NCBI GenBank assembly: GCA_964304625.1
Contig: OZ199840.1
Span: 5,022,001-5,086,000, forward strand
From: Kudoa neothunni
Lineage: Eukaryota; Cnidaria
Reading direction: 5' to 3'
DNA length: 64,000 nt
Part shown: positions 37,416 through 49,596 of the stretch, one piece after another
Numbering within the stretch: position 1 is the first letter of the stretch
Layout of the letters: the number at the start of each line of letters is the position of its first letter
Made by a program: the position numbers and the translations under genes
Notes under the pieces: generated by a model
Database searches by the model: none
Told to the model about the DNA's origin: nothing
The model's input: only the letters and a program-made list of their open reading frames with translations

Positions 37416-40400
37416 CATTCGAATTAGTCTCAAACTAAGTTAAGTATTAAACAAGATTATTACGAATTCTCTTTGATGTATGTTGGGGAAACAACATTAT
37501 TTAAAGTAATATTTAATATTTTGAATAGACCCGAATTCAATAATATCGTGAATATTACGATCAATTCCTTAAAATATTAATCTATAAATGTGATTATTTG
37601 AATTATTTATTATATTATTTGAAAATTCTAATCTATTATCTATCATATCTGTTATATTCAGTCATTTTATGATTGTAGGTATTTATTTATGCGTCAAAAT
37701 AAAATTTGACTATATAAATGCACACTAAATATATATTATTTTATATTTTAATGAAAAATTTAGATCTAATAAATACACTAGGATTAGAGAGTTAAAGAAA
37801 TATTAATATTGAGACGACTAAGATTTACAGTCTTTATTTATTACAATTATGGATAAAAAAGATTAATTACGTTAAAAGATAAAAATAAAACCTAAGTTAT
37901 TGAACATCTACCACGCTCGAACATCCAATGTTTTTTCGTGATGAGTATCTTTGAAAAATTATCTTAAAATTAATGTATAACAAGTAAACAAATATTATCG
38001 TTGGAATATTGATATAAACATTAATTTTTAATAAATAATCCGTTAAAAATCTATTTCGGTTGGTTTCGTTAAACTACGCTAAAAATTAAGTACAATAAGT
38101 CATCGATTTTACATACTTTTATTTTTCTTCTCTTATATATAATCATCAGAGTTAAAATTATTTATGTAAATTTTGAAAGTTATTATTATGCAATTAAAAT
38201 TAAAAGTAAATTTTAAGAATAAATAATTTATAAAGATGTTTTTTATTAAAATAGGGATTATCGATTATACGTAACTTTTCGACTCCAGCCAAAATTTTCA
38301 AAATCCTTTGTTTTATTAATCACATCCATGATAACATTGTAAATAATTTAGACACAAAGAAAGATTAATTATTTTCTCATTTGTACAAAATTTGCAAATA
38401 AAAACCGGTAAATCTTTTACATTCTTGGTCGATTTCGATCTCGTATCTATTTCTACTTTGAAAACTACTGAAACAATAATGATGAATTGATTTCCTCGTG
38501 TAAAATAAGCTTAGATTATTTCAATAGGAACGTTCTGGACAAGGAATTAAATAATAGTTTTTAACCTATAGTTTATAATTGGTTAATGGCACTAGAGTCA
38601 AGACAACCGATTTATTACAGATGATTAAATATGTAAAAAAATTATTACTTATAGAAGATTTTATAGTCATAGGTCGCGCCCTAATTTAAAGATGGTTTAT
38701 TTTCTTGGATGGCCATTTATGTACTCAATACAGTTACCATAAATCAGTTTTCCTATAGGGGTGCGAATAGCCATCATTGGTGATGCGGGGGCCAATCTAG
38801 AATAAATTTAAAAATTAAGCTTAATTTATTCACTTCGTCATTTTTATTAGTTCCCATTTAAATCATGTAAGGACGTAGTGCGTTTAATAATATTTCTGTT
38901 GTTTGATATCATTTAGTTTCTATTAAAAAAATAGGATATGCCAATTTATTTTATTCGATTCTACGAAATAGCGCATTAAAGTAACAGTTTATATTAAGGC
39001 TGTTCAACTTAAAAAATCTAACTATCGTTATTTTCATATATAATTGTAACTTTGTTATCTTTCAAAATAACATATTTATATGATTAAGTTGTAATTAGGT
39101 TGTCAGCATTTTTATCTACTTAGAAAGGTAATTATGGATCGTGTGGCTCCCTTATCTTTAGCGTTTTTTACTAATTTTTTCGTCGGAAGCGGTTCAAATT
39201 TTTTTCAAAAATTTTAAAAATAAAGTTTTCTAATCGCATATATGACAGAGTAGTCAACATTATAATTCTAATGCTAAACAGTTTTCTGTATTTCACAACA
39301 ATGGAATATGAATGTGAATACGAATCATGCATTGCATTATTTTTTTGTTTTTGCGTGATATTATAAAAAAATAATAAGTAAGTTATAACCAATGTGGTGC
39401 AGAAATATAGAATATTAAAAATTCTCTATATTTATAACACGTTTTCATCTAAAATTTTGCTTAATTTAAGCTAGATAAATATTATTAATTTATCCATTCG
39501 AAACGCTCTATTTATTAAGTCAAATATCGAGTATTATTTGATAAATCGTCTCCTAAGCTTGACTCTAAGAGTAATTATTAACTGGAAAATGTATAAAAAC
39601 TAATTTAATAGTTTTTAAGAATGCTTTAAAATTTTAACAATCTTCAGAAATGAATTTTCGGTGATGGATAATAATTCATGAATAATAAACATAATTACAC
39701 GATATGTTTGTATAATTTTTTTTATTGTTTGATCAGTTGTTAACATCGAATTATTTTTCATTATCTAAATATAGTATATTTCAATTTAGATTAATATTTT
39801 ATTTACATATCATCTTATAATTAGTATTTTTTAGAATTAAATTTCATATTATGACTATTAAAATATAATAATTAAAGATAGGCTCTGTTTCTTGATATTT
39901 ATTATTCGGATCAAAACTTTTTAATAGTTAAAACTGAAAAATAATTTTGATTACTTCTAAAAAGTTTATCATGAATAATCATAGGAATGTAATATTCATC
40001 TTCTCCTAGAATTGTCGTTTTCATTATTACAACTGCAAATGCACACGATATACTTATCAGATGATAGTTTTTGTGTCAGCTATAAAAAAGCAGTTGGTTT
40101 CCTTTTTGTAGGAAATGTTTTCACTGTCCCGATAGTTGACTAACCGCAACGCACGGACGGACGGACTTATACCCTCAAGAATGGTTATGAATAAATTCAC
40201 AATTATCAATAGTTCAATATAAATATAGCGCCAAATATGATTTATCATTTTAAAGTATTATTTTTAAAACGATATCAACATTCATATAATTCAATGAAAT
40301 TATATAAAACAAATATTAAACAAAAAAATTATAAAATTTGTATTTATGGTATAACTCAACTTCCAAAGATCATTTGTTATAAAACATCCCGATTCCTTGT

Positions 40401-42931
40401 TTTCTATCACTTTCTCAATATAAATTGTTAAATAAAAATAAATTTCTGCCATTGCATCACCTCAAATAAAGAGGAGTGAAATCACCAATATACCTTGGGG
40501 AAAATTAATATAACTTTGTATTGATATATAAAATATATTGATTTCTATTTTAAGAATAATTTTAACATTTGATTTTTTAAAAAACCCTCAAATAAAAACA
40601 AATTAAGAGGATTTAGTATGAGTTTTGTTAGTTACAAAAAAGTATTAATATTCGACATCATTAGAATATAATAATTAAATTAATATTATATTCAACAGAA
40701 TATTTGACTAATATATAAAAAAATAATATATGTATTTAATTTAAAAGATGAACAAAGATTTGAGTCAGAGCAACTTGAGAATATTATTAGAGGTTTTAGT
40801 TAATTTAATTAAATCTTTAAATCAATATTTATCTTTCTTTATTCCATTAAAAATCGAGAATATAAAGAAACAAGAAATTTAATAAAAATTATATATATTA
40901 CATTTAACAATGAAAAAATAAATCGATGTTGAAAATTGATCCAACAACAAAAATTTGTATTAATTTATTTAAATAACATTATGTATTTTACTTTAATAAT
41001 CGTCCGTCTAAATAAAATTTACTTCTAGAGATTTTTCTCAATTAATAATTTGTATGGGTATTATTATTTAAGGTATGTGCAGATTTTTCAATTAATAATT
41101 ACACATTAAGTACAATTTACGAGACAATGAATCAAATAACGTCCAATAATTGTCTCATAATAATGGAGCGTTTCGACTGAAAAAATTCAAATTGCTAGAT
41201 GTAATTATACTGCTTTAATTAAGATAAAATGTACACGCAAAAATTCCATGAGTATGGAGAAAGTTCCAATATTCTACATGCCTGAACAAACAACGATAAA
41301 AACAATTTATAGTTAATTATTTTATGGTTGAATACAATATTTTAAATATAATAAACATTTAAATAAACCACGTATTGTATTCACATTTGTATTCCTTCAT
41401 AATAAAATGCAGAAACCAGTGTTTAACAAATGTATTATGTTGTATACGTTACTGCCATATCCATACATGCGATTAGAAGAAAAATTTTGAACATCTACGG
41501 ACAACAAAAAGTCGTAAAAAAACCGGCAAAAATGGGGGGTCACACGCTCCAAAAAACCCCTTGAAATAATCTATATCAATAAAAATAAAACCACGATGTA
41601 ATTTTAACTTTGTTCTCTGTCTAAATTTGAAATCCATCATTTAATTTTATAGTTTTTATTATGTTACGTTTCTTGTTTTATTTTCCAATTTGTACTTTTT
41701 CTTTGATATAAATCTATGTTAAATTGTTCTATAAAGTATAGGTAAAACCTGGATCAAAGAATTCACTTATACACATAAATAAATGAACGCTGATTTTAAT
41801 AATATATATTAGTTATTTTTATTCAAGTATACTTATAACGCATATTTTTTGAATCTATTCAATTTTTATTAACCTACTGCCTCAAAATTTAAGTTATGAC
41901 TCAATATAGAATAAGGAAGTCACTGGATATATTCAATACAAGGTAGCATATGAAACAAGCTTATCGATGTCATTATATACAAATAATAAGTAATGGAATT
42001 CATTAGACCCCGAAAACGATTTTATGTTTCATAGTCCTTCAAAATGTCCTGCTTTGAATTAATTATGAAAACCCAGGTAGAGCAAGAGAATCGCCAGATC
42101 AATTAAATACCAAATAACAATTGATATTGAAATGTTTCTTGTGAACTATACGAATTGGTTACTTTATTTGGCTTATTTAATTTTCACCGTAAAGTACAGA
42201 GCTTATTAAGGCGACCATACTTTTTATAGTTTAGTATTACTTTTATATTTATTTTTTGCGTCCAATACTTTGGAATAATTATAATATAGTTTATTATAAT
42301 TATTTATTACTTTACATGAAAATGGTATAAATAAGCAGGAATTGATAATAGCTCCAATTATTGAATATTAAGTCATGGGGAGTGAAAAGATAATGTTCAT
42401 CCTTATTCAATTACGCATAGTAAATTGGGTTAATTAAAACATGTTGGGTTTAATTTATTTTAAAAGTAATTAGGAAAATATGAAGTTAAAACATAAAAAA
42501 AAATAATAAAGATTATAATTTCAAGACATTTTTCATTAGTATTATTATTTTCGCATCTAAAACAAAGTATTATCGAGTCTTGACATTCACAGGGAGGGGG
42601 AGCGTGACGTGAACAAAGAAAATAGGATGGAGTTATGAGTGTAAAATTTGTAGGGAAACATTGATCTAATTTATATTTTAAGTATTATTTGATTGGAGTT
42701 ATACAAAGTTATTACACGCAATGATAAACACCACCTTTAAAGGTTATGGAAAAAATTAGTTTATCGTGTGATACCTGATTTTGCATGTGAATTTTTATGT
42801 GGTCATGTAGCAATCAATAAGAGTCATAAGAATGAATAACCTACATAATATGTAAAAATAACATTAATTTATAGAGTCAAAAATTCTGTGACACGTTTAA
42901 TATTAATTGATTGGATTGTCATTTACGCTCG
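37416..42931. other. 5.5 kb AT-rich desert
   Basis: The largest featureless stretch in the window. No exon, RNA gene or terminal-repeat pair could be supported. Short open frames at 39171-39392, 40057-40248 and 40237-40431 have no motif and no splice partners. A GC-richer spot near 41510-41570 reads as basic peptide in one frame but stops at once. Confidence 0.45.
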
Positions 42932-44495
42932 TTATTTATCAGCGTCTTCGCTTCTTTCACCTCCTTCACCTTGAATAATTGGACTATCACTATTGTGTTC
43001 TACATTTTCGAGGCCAGCATCATGGTCATCATCATCATGGTCATCATCACCAGCAGGGATATCAGCAGCAGCGACATCAGCATCATCAGCTTGTGAGGCA
43101 GGTGAAGTGGTGGAAGCGGTTGATGTAGTTTCTGAGCTACTTGTAGTGGTTGTAGTAGTTGCTGGGGTAGTTGTTGGTTCGGGTAATGTAGCCTCATTCA
43201 CTCCTTCAATGCAAATGTAACTACAGAGAGCTTCACTTTCAAAGTTGTTCGCGTTTCCGCCAATTCCAGTATATGCGAATCTTTTACACGCTTTTTCGGT
43301 ATTATCATAATACCATCTTGGCAATGTGCTTGCTTCATTTCCATTACCAGGTTTTTTTGGTTCGTTGCATACATTGGGGATATCGGGCAAATTGGCTTCT
43401 GTTGAATCTTCGTTAACTGAAAACGATAACTTATAATTCTAATTAAATTAATGAGCCTACTTGCAGGACAAGCACTAATGCATTCTCCAGCTGTATCAAA
43501 GTAATTTTTGGTTGAGTCTACTTCAACGTCTACAGCCAACATTTGTATACAGAGTTTGTTTGTGGAATTGAAGTAATATTTGACTGTTATATGCCCTTCG
43601 GTTGTTGGTTGGTATGGGTCAGATTTGCATCTTATAGCTGCTGCGTCATCAGCTAAATTTACGTATAGATCTTGTTTCATTGATTCATTTAAATTACCGT
43701 GACATTTCTGTTGACATTGAGTAAATGACTCAAAGACACCTCTTAAGTTTGGTTTATTATCAACGATCGCATGGACACAAGTAGATTTTTCCTTGTCACG
43801 TACGATCTTGATTTGTATTCCAGTAGCCGTATTTGTGGTTAAAATAGCTCCCACTTCACAATCAACTTTGTTGGGTTTTGTGTAAGCGTCAGTTGCTAAT
43901 TTAATTATTATATAGTACAAATAAAGAAGAATTTACTTAAGCACATTCCCTTGCATGCATCATCACTTGGGAACGAGTACTTTGGCTCATTACATCCTTT
44001 ATAATTATATGCAAGACATGTTTCCTGTTTCACTACCAGTAGTTTTTTTGAAATAATATCTGGTTACTGGTGTTTTCCCACAAATGTTAATGTTGTCTCC
44101 ATTGCTTTCAAGGTTAGCTGTAGAGGAACTATCATCTGTACAAGAATCAACTCGACTCACGTAGTCATATTCAACTAAATTATTTTAGAAACATTAAATA
44201 AGTTGTAATTGTACATTCTTTTTGACATTCTGCCAGTGATACAAAATTATTGAAGTTTTCACCACCAGCTCCCTTGTATATAAAGCTTTTGCAAGTAGCT
44301 GTAGTTTTATCTACGTAATATCTTTTAGGATACGAATTTAACTGAATCCTATGATTTTTTGCAAGATTAAAAATCATATTTTGTATCCTCTAAAATGTAT
44401 TAAAGTAACGGGTTTTTATTTTAATTACGATTGAGATAAGAAAGTGGTATGTAAATTGTGAAAATGTAGATCAAGGTCTGTAAGTACATCTTCAT
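42932..44495 (-). CDS. Secreted multi-Kunitz protein with Thr-rich and acidic tail
   Basis: Kunitz domains usually inhibit serine proteases. The gene starts at ATG 44495 with a signal peptide (MKMYLQTLIYIFTIYIPLSY), followed by a roughly 40-base intron. About five Kunitz units follow. Unit 1 has YPKRYYVDKTTATC and NNFVSLAEC (about 44330-44230). Unit 2 has TPVTRYYFKK and ETCLAYNYKGC (about 44090-43990) and shows all six cysteines. Units 3 (about 43860-43700) and 4 (about 43640-43470) each show only cysteines 1, 3, 5 and 6. Unit 5 has LPRWYYDNTEKACKRFAYTG and NNFESEALCSYIC (about 43370-43215), again lacking cysteines 2 and 4. The C-terminus is a Thr/Ser stretch (likely O-glycosylated), a histidine-aspartate run (GDDDHDDDDHDAG), then an acidic end with no membrane anchor. 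Units 2/3 and 4/5 are separated by introns of 44 bases or so. One frame inconsistency falls in unit 2 and could be a sequencing error. Confidence 0.8.
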
Positions 44496-46266
44496 GTTAT
44501 TAGTAATCCTAAAATCAATATTTATAAGGAGGATTAAATCAAGTAATATTATTCGTGAATAAGTTTATTGAGTATTTTGACAATAGTCGGTGTGAATATA
44601 ATACTCACGAAGGATCCATTAAACCTACCGTTAGAATACATCAATAACAAAAGAGATTCGAGTTTGTCGTTAATCATTCACATGAAAACTAAGAAAAATC
44701 TAAATTACCATATTTTGTGTTTATTTGTTTTATATTTTTATACTTAAATTGAAAAAAACAAGTTTAACTTTGCGATATATTACTTGATATATTAAACCTT
44801 TGTGGCAGTTTTGTATAATAACATAAGATAAAATAAATTATTTTGTCCAATTAATACTTTTAATTTATGAATTTCTTAATAAAAAGCATAACAAAAAGAA
44901 TTTATTTTAATATAATATAATTAACCCTAGAGTGCCTGAGAAAAAAAGACGAATACCTTAACAGGACCACAATGGTCCTGTGCTATTTCCTTCCAATATA
45001 TTTGGAATCATAGCACCTAATCCATAGATCTAAAGTCATCGATCTTTGTCTTTCTATTGTGAGGCAGTATAATTTTTATAAATTAAAAATATAAATTGAA
45101 TGATAATTAATCATTTTATTTTATAAAACTAAAATCTACTATATAAAGAAAACTGGAAATCCGTGGTTGTTCTTATTTTTCATTAATTATTGAGAGACTT
45201 ATCGATCCATTTCAGCACACATATGAAAAGAGAAAATTTTATTTTAACGCAAAAAATACGTAAAAAAATATAAAAGATTTTAATTCAACAAAATAACTAA
45301 AAACATTTTCACGAGGGATGATTTGAGGATTTATGCAAACATAAACATCATTTCGTTAAAGTTATAAAAAGTTAATTTTATATGTATCATAGTGTTTATT
45401 TTACTTTTAAATTATTGAATGTAATTTAATGATTGAATTAGTTCAAATAAGGAAGGTTATATTAGGTTATGTGGCGCAACTTTAATATGAATTACATTTT
45501 TTGATATTTAACAAGATTGGTCTTTTTTATATGGTATGATTTAGAGATTACTATGAACAACAAGGAGAAATCGATTTTTAACGACTCTAAATAGGAAATT
45601 TTAAACGCTCAGTAGAGTTTATTCGTTTTTCAAAATATTAAATAAAGTTCATGCGTCCAATTAGTTAAATAAATCATCCTTTAATTGGGTAATCTTTTTA
45701 TTATTTATCTAAATACTCTTTATATACTTTGAACTTCAAATGACCTTGGCCTACCGAAGGCCTTAACCTACATGACCGGGTCAGGAAGCCCATGCGAAGG
45801 GGGGCTTTTGCACTAGTTTATTATATAACTCATATATTAATTTTTTAGATTCGAGAAATATTAAGAAAAGATCATTTAAAAATAACTCTTATCACTATAA
45901 TTGTAATTAATATATAAATTGGCTAAATAATTTAATAAAATGAATAATATTTATAATAACTCATACAATATTAGGATGTAATCTAATATAATAAATTTAA
46001 TACGTTGTAAGATTAAAATAATATAAATAATTTATGGATAAATTAACATAATTTTGTTATCTGATGGCGTCGTTCTTTAAATTTGATTTCTTTATTATTT
46101 ATATGCAAAAGAATAAATTACACAAAATAAGGAGGTAAATTGTTAAAATAAATGTTTTCAAATAATAAAAACTACAAAGAGACAATGATCTCCAGAGTTT
46201 AATATATTTATCCGTAACTAATATTAATTAGTAGACATTCGAATGATTTAGCCTCTCATTTTTATC
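44496..46266. other. Intergenic region with a possible TTAA-element end
   Basis: No gene is supported. At 44924 the sequence reads ttaaccctagagtgcctgag, and about 40 bases further on has the palindrome aggaccacaatggtcct. That arrangement looks like the left end of the piggyBac at 12639. A matching right end was not found. A GC-richer patch at about 45735-45805 contains ggcctaccgaaggcc and may be another repeat scrap. Confidence 0.4.
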
Positions 46267-47101
46267 CTAACGATTATTGAATCTAGATTGGAAACTTATA
46301 TGATTAGTATTAGATAATATATGTTTTAAAACAATTAATATACGCTGAGAAGAGTTGACTTTTGGTTGTACTTGTTCTGCTGTGCACATGCTCACCTGGA
46401 AACACTGATCTTGTGCTTGATGATAGCACATTAAGAGACCAATCTACATTTGAGCATAATAGAATGAAATCATTTGTTTCAAATAATAACTTAATATTAT
46501 TAATGAATATATTTTTAATATATAGGATCTGGAAATTTATTAAAAACTAATATACTTTTTCCTTATTGTCCATACAGTCCAAATAAAAGACTAACTAATT
46601 GATCATAAGTATTGATAAAATGTGTGATAAATTTACTATGCAGGGTACACAGGTTTCCATGTGATGAAAGCTTTCAACTATAAATAGATTAAAGGTAATT
46701 CTGAACTATTTAAAATATGTATATATATATATATATGATACCTCTTTTGACGTTGCATTCTGTGTAGCGATTGCAAAGAATATTTTTAAATGGAAATTTA
46801 TTGATAAATGCGGGTAGGTTTTTCCACGCTTCTTCGGCATATTTTTTCTGAGAAAATTCTTAATTGATACAAATTTCTAATTACTTTGTTGACATGTTCA
46901 AATTCCTCCAAATTGACAACATCAAAAAGTGAACTTCCTAATGTGAGTATAGCTTCAGGCGATAAAGTGAACTATATAAATTTTACAAAAAGTCATATGT
47001 AAAAAATAACTTCTGTTGTTGTTATAACATTAAGAAGAATATATATAAGTAATCCTAAAACAATTTGACAATAATTACAACTAACTTTACATACCAATCA
47101 T
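46267..47101 (-). CDS. Secreted 8-cysteine array protein, member 4
   Basis: This is the most exactly resolved member. The seven exons are 47095-47101, 47011-47054, 46885-46971, 46742-46847, 46637-46677, 46556-46594 and 46267-46443, all with GT-AG junctions, giving 166 codons and a stop. The first two exons encode a signal peptide (MIGLLIYILLNVITTTE) with the intron after the seventh base. The mature part reads FTLSPEAILTLGSSLFDVVN, then EEAWKNLPAFINKFPFKN with ILC, TEC, ETCVPC, LVFYLDC and CYHQAQDQCFQVSMC. The cysteine spacing is C-x5-C-x13-C-x2-C-x7-C-x11-C-x7-C-x5-C. The C-terminal extension (about 38 residues after the last cysteine) is longer than in members 1 and 2. By eye it pairs with member 6 (shared EEAW-NLP-FINKFP). 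The function is unknown. Confidence 0.8.
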
Positions 47102-47735
47102 TTCGACAGAACGAAAGTAATATACACTCATTATATATAATTATATTTTTCATCTATTGTCGCATATATTCGATAATTTATAATGCGAATATATATTATC
47201 GTTTTTAATTGATAAGATAAAAATATTTTTTAACCCGACTAATTTCATTCTTTAATAGAACATCAGATATTTAATCAATATATTTTATTTAGTAAAGTTT
47301 TAAAAATTAATTTGTTTAATAATTTTTGTATTTATAAAAATAATACGTTAATAATATTTATAAAGCATAGAAATAACTATAGAAAAGATAACAAATGTCA
47401 ACAAATGCATAGAACGATAACTATATTCACTATCAAATTATCAAAATAGAGTGGCGCGAAATACCGGCAATTCTCGGGATTACCATTATAATTAAATATC
47501 TATGAAATATTGTTTTCATAATTTTATTTATATCTTCATGTTTAATCATTTATAAATAGTTAATGTTGAATATTTTTGGAAAATGAGTTTATATGATAAA
47601 AAATTTGTTTGGTTCAAAATAAAATAAATAGAAATATTAATAGCGGTTATCTTGTTTGTGGAGTAAAAAAAAGAATTTTCTAATTTTTCACATTTATATT
47701 GAAATATAATAGTATATTTCAGTTAATTTCGAATA
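47102..47735. other. AT-rich spacer between array members 4 and 5
   Basis: Only about 630 bases. It presumably carries the promoter of member 4 and the 3' end of member 5. No other feature is seen. Confidence 0.5.
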
Positions 47736-49596
47736 TTATACCTTTAAATAAATAATATATTTAAGGGTGAAATTTTCGACTGGATGACGAGGAATAGCTA
47801 TTACTTGCCATTCCTTACACATGCTTACATACATACATTGGTTTTCAGCTTGATAAAGGCAGGCAGAAGTTGTCTAATAAATAATGTATTATTGCAAATG
47901 TTTTCAAGTAAATATATATTAAATACCTTCCTTTCGTTGTCTAAACAATACAAGTAGAAAACTATCTATTAGAAAAACATATGGTAGAATTGTATAATTA
48001 TCTTACTGTACAAGGTATACAACCAGAATTGATGTAAAATATTAATACTAAACAAATATTAATATTCGAAAATAATTTAACCCTCTAATGGCATATCTTT
48101 TTATACAATAAACTGGTGCGTAATATATTCCAGTTATTATTCTAATATAATTTTTCCTTTGTATTGATGATAAACCGTTTTGCGAGAAGTTAGTGTATAA
48201 GTTTTAATTTTTATTTTATCTTGTAATGGTCTTTGGGTAAAATTTAACCCTTGTATTTTTGTAATTAAAAATATTTAAAAAAATGTGAAAAATTTAAAAT
48301 TTAAATAAAATGAAACTCCTATGAGTAGATTTTGTAGAAATTAAGGAAAGGTTAGATAATTTAATTAAATCGCATGCGCGAATTGTACAGCGCCGTGTAA
48401 TTCTAGCGATTCTAGCGATTTTATTGCTGAATTTTGTTAATCAGTGAACAAATTTCATGTTATTGATCAAAATGTCTTCTCTTAGATGTTTTTTGTTGAA
48501 AAATTGTTCGAAAAAAATTGGTCTTAGAGACATTAGGGGAAAAACTAAAGATATACCACCATGCCTCCAATCATCACGAATTAGAACCCGTTGTGGCAGC
48601 AATTTTGTTTTCCATGAAAAGTATATGTTGGTATCTTATGTTCCCGAAAAATCATAATTTGTGATTTTCTTAAATAAATCGTTGAACAATTATACAAAAC
48701 ATTGTTGACAACAAATTCTACGAATAAAACAACAAAATAGGTTTCAGAATTGTTTATGCTTTCCAACAGAAACCTGTTCTTAATGTGAATCAACCAACAT
48801 GTGGATACAGTGAGATAAAAGTGCCAAAAAAACCTCCCAAGTGACGCGAATATTGTTATTTATTTTATTGTTCATTTCATGCATTTAAAAATTATTTTAA
48901 CTTCACATAACATTAAAGAATTCATCCTATGTTTTTTTTAATATTTCAACTGGCCCAACACGTTTAATTTCTCCGCATTAACGCAATTACATTTTTGATG
49001 AAACATGGATGTGTACCGACATAAGTGGTATCTTTAAGAAGCTGATTACGGTGTGCATTTACGTTAAAATTTAATATGCATTTGCCGGTATTTCATCCAT
49101 AGGAATTAAGAATTATTCTACAATATTGATTAATAGGTTTTTGAAAGTGTTATAATTAAAAAAATGTGGGGTAAAATTGACCCTAAAATTCATTACACAT
49201 TAAACGTTCATCGTTTTTTGGGATCATTAGAGGGTTAATAAATGGTAAGAATGCAGGAGATACTTCTATTAAAGTAACATTTTGCGTATTTCACACAAAT
49301 AATATTTACATATGGATATTTGTTGATGAACTCTGCCATATTGAAACGAGCCCATTTTATAATTTCTTCCTATAACGAATATTTATTTAGTTTATCTAGT
49401 AGAATACCTTGTTGTCATCACTAAAGGGTTTCAGATTTTCAATATATTGAAGGGAGTCTCTTATTGAAAATACTACTGGCGTCGAAAGAAGTACCTACCA
49501 CTATTTGTCATTGTAACCATAGGAAATATATACCTCATAAGGGGATGTAAGTTTTAACGGAATATTTAAAATACCTAAATGTAATGTGGACAACAT
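47736..49596 (-). CDS. Secreted 8-cysteine array protein, member 5, with a transposon in one intron
   Basis: This is a family member of about 157 residues. The start is at 49596 (MLSTLHLGILNIPLKLTSPY), where the usual first tiny intron is not needed, and the stop is at 47736. Exons on the high side encode VVFSIRDSLQYIENLKPFSD and FNMAEFINKYPYVNIIC with YAKC (about 49375-49265). After the interrupted intron come SGCIPCT, IVFYLYCLDNERK and ACLYQAENQCMYVSMC (about 48045-47800), with a 25-residue tail after the last cysteine. The intron between the 35-codon and 14-codon exons is normally about 50-65 bases. Here it is about 1.2 kb because a piggyBac derivative (48081-49234) sits in it at a TTAA. 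All exons are still in frame, so the gene may tolerate the insertion by splicing it out. Confidence 0.75.
48081..49234 (+). mobile_element. piggyBac deletion derivative (PB4) inside an intron
   Basis: Flanked by TTAA at 48077-48080 and 49235-49238, with inverted ends CCCTCTAATGGC and CCCTCTAATGATCC. On the plus strand at about 48475-48655 it encodes SLRCFLLKNCSKKIGLRDIR followed by GKTKDIPPCLQ and then FHEKYMLVSYVPEKS. This matches the piggyBac transposase stretch L..ELLKK.ITLVGTIRKNK.EIPPEL...LVSYVPKK. At 1.15 kb it is a shortened copy. It also carries a cgcatgcgcg palindrome (48371-48380) and, near the right end, a ggggtaaaattgacccta block like those in the other TTAA elements here. Confidence 0.8.

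Noticed and set aside
42993-43220. Plus-strand Ser/Val-rich open frame
   Set aside because: It is the antisense of the Thr-rich and acidic tail of the Kunitz gene, where low-complexity codons leave both strands open.
46362-46550. Plus-strand open frame with cysteines near its start
   Set aside because: It is the reverse-strand shadow of the last exon of array member 4, whose spliced minus-strand reading matches five paralogs.
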